Made by a program: the position numbers and the translations under genes. This document shows positions 60,531 through 64,000 of a stretch of 64,000 bases of DNA, piece by piece; position 1 is the first letter of the stretch, and the number at the start of each line of letters is the position of its first letter. This stretch comes from Dallia pectoralis. Lineage: Eukaryota > Chordata > Actinopteri > Esociformes > Umbridae. The notes beneath the pieces are model-generated. The model saw nothing but the letters and a program-made list of their open reading frames with translations. It did not search any database and was not told where the DNA came from. The stretch spans positions 16,940,705 through 17,004,704 of the forward strand of contig CM055728.1 of the NCBI GenBank assembly GCA_029465975.1, given 5' to 3'.

Positions 60531-60887
60531 AGGGAAGACCAGTAGACGGTGTAAAACAAAAACATTTGTTTACTGTTTTTTCCTTAATTATTGGTGCGAA
60601 AGGAGAACTGGTACAATACAGGGACAATACCGTGGAGGGGGTGGATGGCGATTGATGTGAACTGGGCATGACCCACTAATGCAGCATCACTAAGATGGAT
60701 GTCAGGGGTCAGGGCACAGCAGGCCACTGCACAGTCACAGGAGGATGCTCATTAGCTGTCTGTCAGAGCATTGCTGCCTGCTTGCTAATCCTCAGCGTTG
60801 TCAGATCTTGTTGGCATTTGCTTGAAATCTAGAACGTATTTCACTAACATTCGACTTCTTGTGCTCCATGTCAGGCTACACATCTAT
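60531..60887. other. unique intergenic sequence
   Basis: Nothing was recognised here. Confidence 0.35.
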
Positions 60888-61075
60888 CAATCAAATTCAT
60901 TTTATAAAGCCCTTTTAAAAAAGACCATTGTCACAATGTGCTTTTACAAACACACAGCCTGAAACCCAACAGAGCACGCATCAACAAGTTGACACACAGC
61001 GGCTGGGCAACCAGGAACCAGGTAAAGAGGGGTGACCGGTCCTCTTCTGGCTGTGCTGGGCGAACTTTAAAGATG
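60888..61075 (-). mobile_element. retroposon 3' tail, inverted relative to 34562
   Basis: Read on the minus strand, it runs CCCAGCACAGCCAGAAGAGG through GTAAAAGCACATTGTGACAA to GGGCTTTATAAAATGAATTT and GATTGAT. It is the same family as 34562-34795 with an internal deletion. Confidence 0.65.
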
Positions 61076-62209
61076 TACTTATTAAATGCATTTATGTAAT
61101 GTCCAGAGTCTTGTAAAACATGGCATAGAATGATAACTCAAACAGAACGGAAATGGCATCTGATTCCCCTCAGATATTTGGTGTCTAATACTGTTGTAAC
61201 AAAATTGGAATTCTTCATGCCAAATTGTAAAGCAAACATTTAGCTTATTACAATTCAAATATTATTTGAATGGATGGATGATAAGATACAGTATCTGACT
61301 GGTTTATAAGTAACTGATTAATTTAATAACAAAAGAAAAACAAGCCGGGAAGCCAGAAATTCCTATGTACTCTGTCATTGTGATCTAATACATTAATGCA
61401 ACAATGAAGTCCTACACTATAAAAATGTAATGTACTGTTTAGTACATAAACAATATATAACAAAATGTATACTGTATATAAAAAATAGTAAATAATAAAT
61501 AATATTTATGTTGGTATTTCTATTCTATTCAAGTAAAGTATATTGTAAATATCAATTATGTTTAACTTAATGAAATTCAATCAATTGCATGCTGTCTTGT
61601 CTCTAACTGTCCGTTACTCCGTCAAGTGTATACGTACGATGTTTGAACATGACTCAATGCAATGTGTTTCTGAATATGCGAAGCCAATGAGATTCATGGA
61701 AATACTGCTCCTCTGTTTGGCTACGAACGAGGATTAAGGTCCCGCCCCCTCTGAACAGTCAGCACACCTGTTACAGGGGATGTTATCAGTCCAGCAGGAA
61801 CTGTGAGAACAAAGAAAACACAGATGATCCCGCAGCTTCAAATGGGAAATGTCTACAAATGCATATTTATGACTAGCAGTTCTGTCATGGATGCAACTGA
61901 TACCTTGATAAATACACAGTGATAAACTGTGGTGACTTATCAGGTAATATTATGAACGGCTGCGTATCAAGCGTCATATACAAATAAGCACAAATAATCT
62001 CCCACCAGGCCAGTCGGATATACAATATGGAACAGTATGGCAGCAGGAAAATGCAGGAGCTGGAGTCCATACAGCAGGATAGAACCTTTTTTTGCTACGT
62101 TTCTATACCAGGAAACGTTTGCAGAATCACCGCTGTGAAAGTAATATAATTTCATGTCAAGTTAGAGGCAACATAAATAGCTGAGGTAGGGGAAGGTTGA
62201 AACTTAGCA
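61076..62209. other. AT-rich unique intergenic sequence
   Basis: AT-rich between about 61240 and 61570 and unique after that. No gene is supported. Confidence 0.35.
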
Positions 62210-62720
62210 TAAACCCTCTGGCAGACGGCTGAGGTCTATCAAGACCAAAACATCTTGTCACAAGAACAGCTTCTTCCCCATGGCGGTGAGTCTAAGGAAT
62301 ATGCCTCCAGCGCTACACCCCAGCCCCCCCCACATTACCCACCCTGGACACTATCTGCTCTGATAAACAAAAGCCTCAATGGACATTATGAACAATAACT
62401 AAACGTTGCTCTTTTTTTTTGCACAACTGTATACACAACTAAATATTGCTTTTTTGCCTAATTTGAATCTATAACCTGGACATTGCTCTTTTTTTGCAAA
62501 CTGCTGGACATTGCTCACTGGCACTATTCAATCAGATACATATAGCACATTCTATATTTACACATTACATATGCCAACTAGGCATGGTCTCTTGTCGGAC
62601 TATATGTGTTATGTGTTTTGTTCTGTTGGCGCTGTTTGTGTACGTTGTCAAATGTGTGCTCTAAATCCTGCAGCTAGGGGTCCGAACAAATTCCTTATGT
62701 GTGTAAACTGATTTTGATTC
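62210..62720 (+). mobile_element. 5'-truncated LINE, 3' end
   Basis: The left part encodes a decayed ORF2 C terminus (RRLRSIKTKTSCHKNSFFPM). It is followed by a T-rich 3' UTR with ACATTGCTCTTTTTTTGCA-type repeats. It belongs to a different subfamily from the copy at 17235. Confidence 0.55.
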
Positions 62721-63759
62721 ATCCTGGAACGTCCTTCCTCATCATCATCGTTGCCCAGTTTCTCTAACCCTGTAGCCGTTTCCTGTCTGTGACTTTTTTT
62801 GTATCCTACAGTTAGTTACTAGTTATAATGAGCCACTACAGAAGGAACCTCCCCTCTGTCAGTTAAAATCAGGGCCTAATATGTTTCGCTTGTCCGTCCC
62901 CCTCCCCTCCCCGGCCCTCCCCCTTGCCTTGATGTGCAGTAAACAAGATTAAAAGAGCCCAGCTGTGTGGAGTTATTGTTGGTGTCAGTAGGAAGTGCTG
63001 ATAGCTTCTGCAGCTGAACAAAAGCTGGATGATAGAACAGAGGGGCGCTCCAGACTCACTGGCTCCAGGCGAGAATTTCTCCCACAATCCTTGGTCTGGA
63101 ACTCCCATTGTTTAGGGCCACTGGCTCTTCCCATCCCCAAAATGACCTGAGAAAATGGAAGGAGGATCTCCTCACACCTGCACAGCACTGTCGGCTTGCT
63201 GGTGAATGCAAGTTTTACTCAACCATTAAAAACAATGGGGTTGTTCAGAAGATAAAGGGTGACCTTAATTAGTTGATTTGAATAATCACTTCCGTGTACA
63301 TATTAGTGTGACTGATTTAATTATAAAGAAAGTTCCTCGTTTAATTTGCATTATTTGCGTTACATTTAAAATCTACATTTTGTGTTTTTCATTTGTTAGT
63401 GTGTGTTTTTCTGTCTACAAATTATTTGTGGTTTTTTTTGCGAACCCTGCAAAGTTGTAAAGGTTTATAAATGAATAACATTTAAAAAGCATTAGAAATT
63501 AATTAACATGAATCATACATCTAATAATCTAGTGCACAGTAGCCACCAATAGCCATTGAAATTGCAACATTGTAATTCATTTGAAATCTGAATAAAAGAT
63601 GGATACAATCTTACACTTGAGCTGAGGAATTTCCTTAGAAAACGACTAACTGAAAGAATTCAGGAACTATCAGTGCGAATTCAAACCCCTCTGGTCTTTT
63701 TTTCTCCTCTTTCAGTGGCCTTTGGAACTTGAGTGAGCAGGCTTGTGACAATGGCAGTT
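62721..63759. other. unique intergenic sequence
   Basis: A CCCTCCCC-rich patch lies at 62900-62932. No gene was recognised. Confidence 0.35.
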
Positions 63760-63761
63760 TG

Positions 63762-63788
63762 CAGGTGTGTGTGTGTGTGTGTGTGTGG
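63762..63788. repeat. GT microsatellite
   Basis: About 13 GT dinucleotides. Confidence 0.95.
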
Positions 63789-63839
63789 GGCGGTAATCTC
63801 TTCAGAGGGTGGTTTAACGTGATAAATGAATGACGATCC

Positions 63840-64000
63840 TGGGCAGCCAGTGTGTTCTCAGGGTGCGCGCACAGTGCGCAGGTGAATGGGGGAGTACGAG
63901 CCCGTTGTTTGTGGTCGCCATGGACACCGCCCGCTCGGCGCCAGGCTGACAGCCGTCAGGAACTGCATGAATGGGTGACGTCACGGCGCTGGCGCCTGCC
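63840..64000 (+). promoter_or_regulatory. GC-rich promoter-like edge with CRE and GGCGCC palindromes
   Basis: The composition becomes GC- and CpG-rich. A perfect CRE (TGACGTCA, 63976-63983) is flanked by GGCGCC at 63937-63942 and 63991-63996, and GCGCGC lies near 63865. GGCGCC is the SMAD-binding palindrome described in BMP-responsive ID1 promoters, and HM13 and ID1 are neighbours in human. The gene itself lies beyond the window, so its identity and strand are unproven. Confidence 0.4.

Noticed and set aside
59974..60660. 228-codon plus-strand frame
   Set aside because: It is read-through of the 37-bp minisatellite cycling through its three phases.

Overview
The window is vertebrate nuclear DNA, almost certainly from a ray-finned (teleost) fish. 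Its genes have many GT-AG introns, its proteins match vertebrate families, and the interspersed repeats (L2/Rex-like LINE tails, hAT, Harbinger, Tc1-like ends) are typical of fish. The species cannot be fixed from sequence alone.

The left 24 kb holds three complete protein-coding genes whose exons I could join in frame. snx21 (sorting nexin 21, minus strand, 380-2441, 3 coding exons, 399 aa) is an endosomal PX-domain protein. A dnase1l1-like gene (plus strand, 5774-11326, 8 coding exons, 317 aa) encodes a secreted or membrane-anchored DNase I family protein in which three metal-binding active-site positions are changed. hm13 (signal peptide peptidase, plus strand, 12872-23119, 12 coding exons, 383 aa) encodes an ER intramembrane aspartyl protease with intact YD, GLGD and PAL motifs and a KKXX tail. 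It also has a preserved alternative terminal exon at 22468-22609. The introns carry a Harbinger remnant, a hAT remnant with 8-bp target duplications, a LINE tail, and a 30-copy 42-bp minisatellite that begins 15 nt after the exon 6 donor.

The right 40 kb (24.1-64 kb) contains no gene I can support. It is a dense field of tandem repeats, about 20 arrays with units of 9-60 bp, separated by unique sequence and transposon fragments. The largest are the 33-bp array at 54.1-56.3 kb (about 66 copies), the 45-bp array at 51.7-53.1 kb, the 31-bp array at 26.3-27.6 kb and the 18-bp array at 58.2-59.0 kb. Many units are multiples of three, so they generate long repetitive open frames on both strands that are not genes. 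By my reading, roughly a quarter of the whole window is tandem repeat.

The last 160 bases turn GC-rich, with a perfect CRE and two GGCGCC palindromes, and look like the edge of the next gene's promoter. In human, ID1 lies beside HM13, so id1 is the first candidate.

The three genes do not form a pathway. No novel multi-gene system was found. The most notable items are the DNase paralogue with a substituted active site, the splice-site-adjacent minisatellite in hm13, and the unusual minisatellite density.
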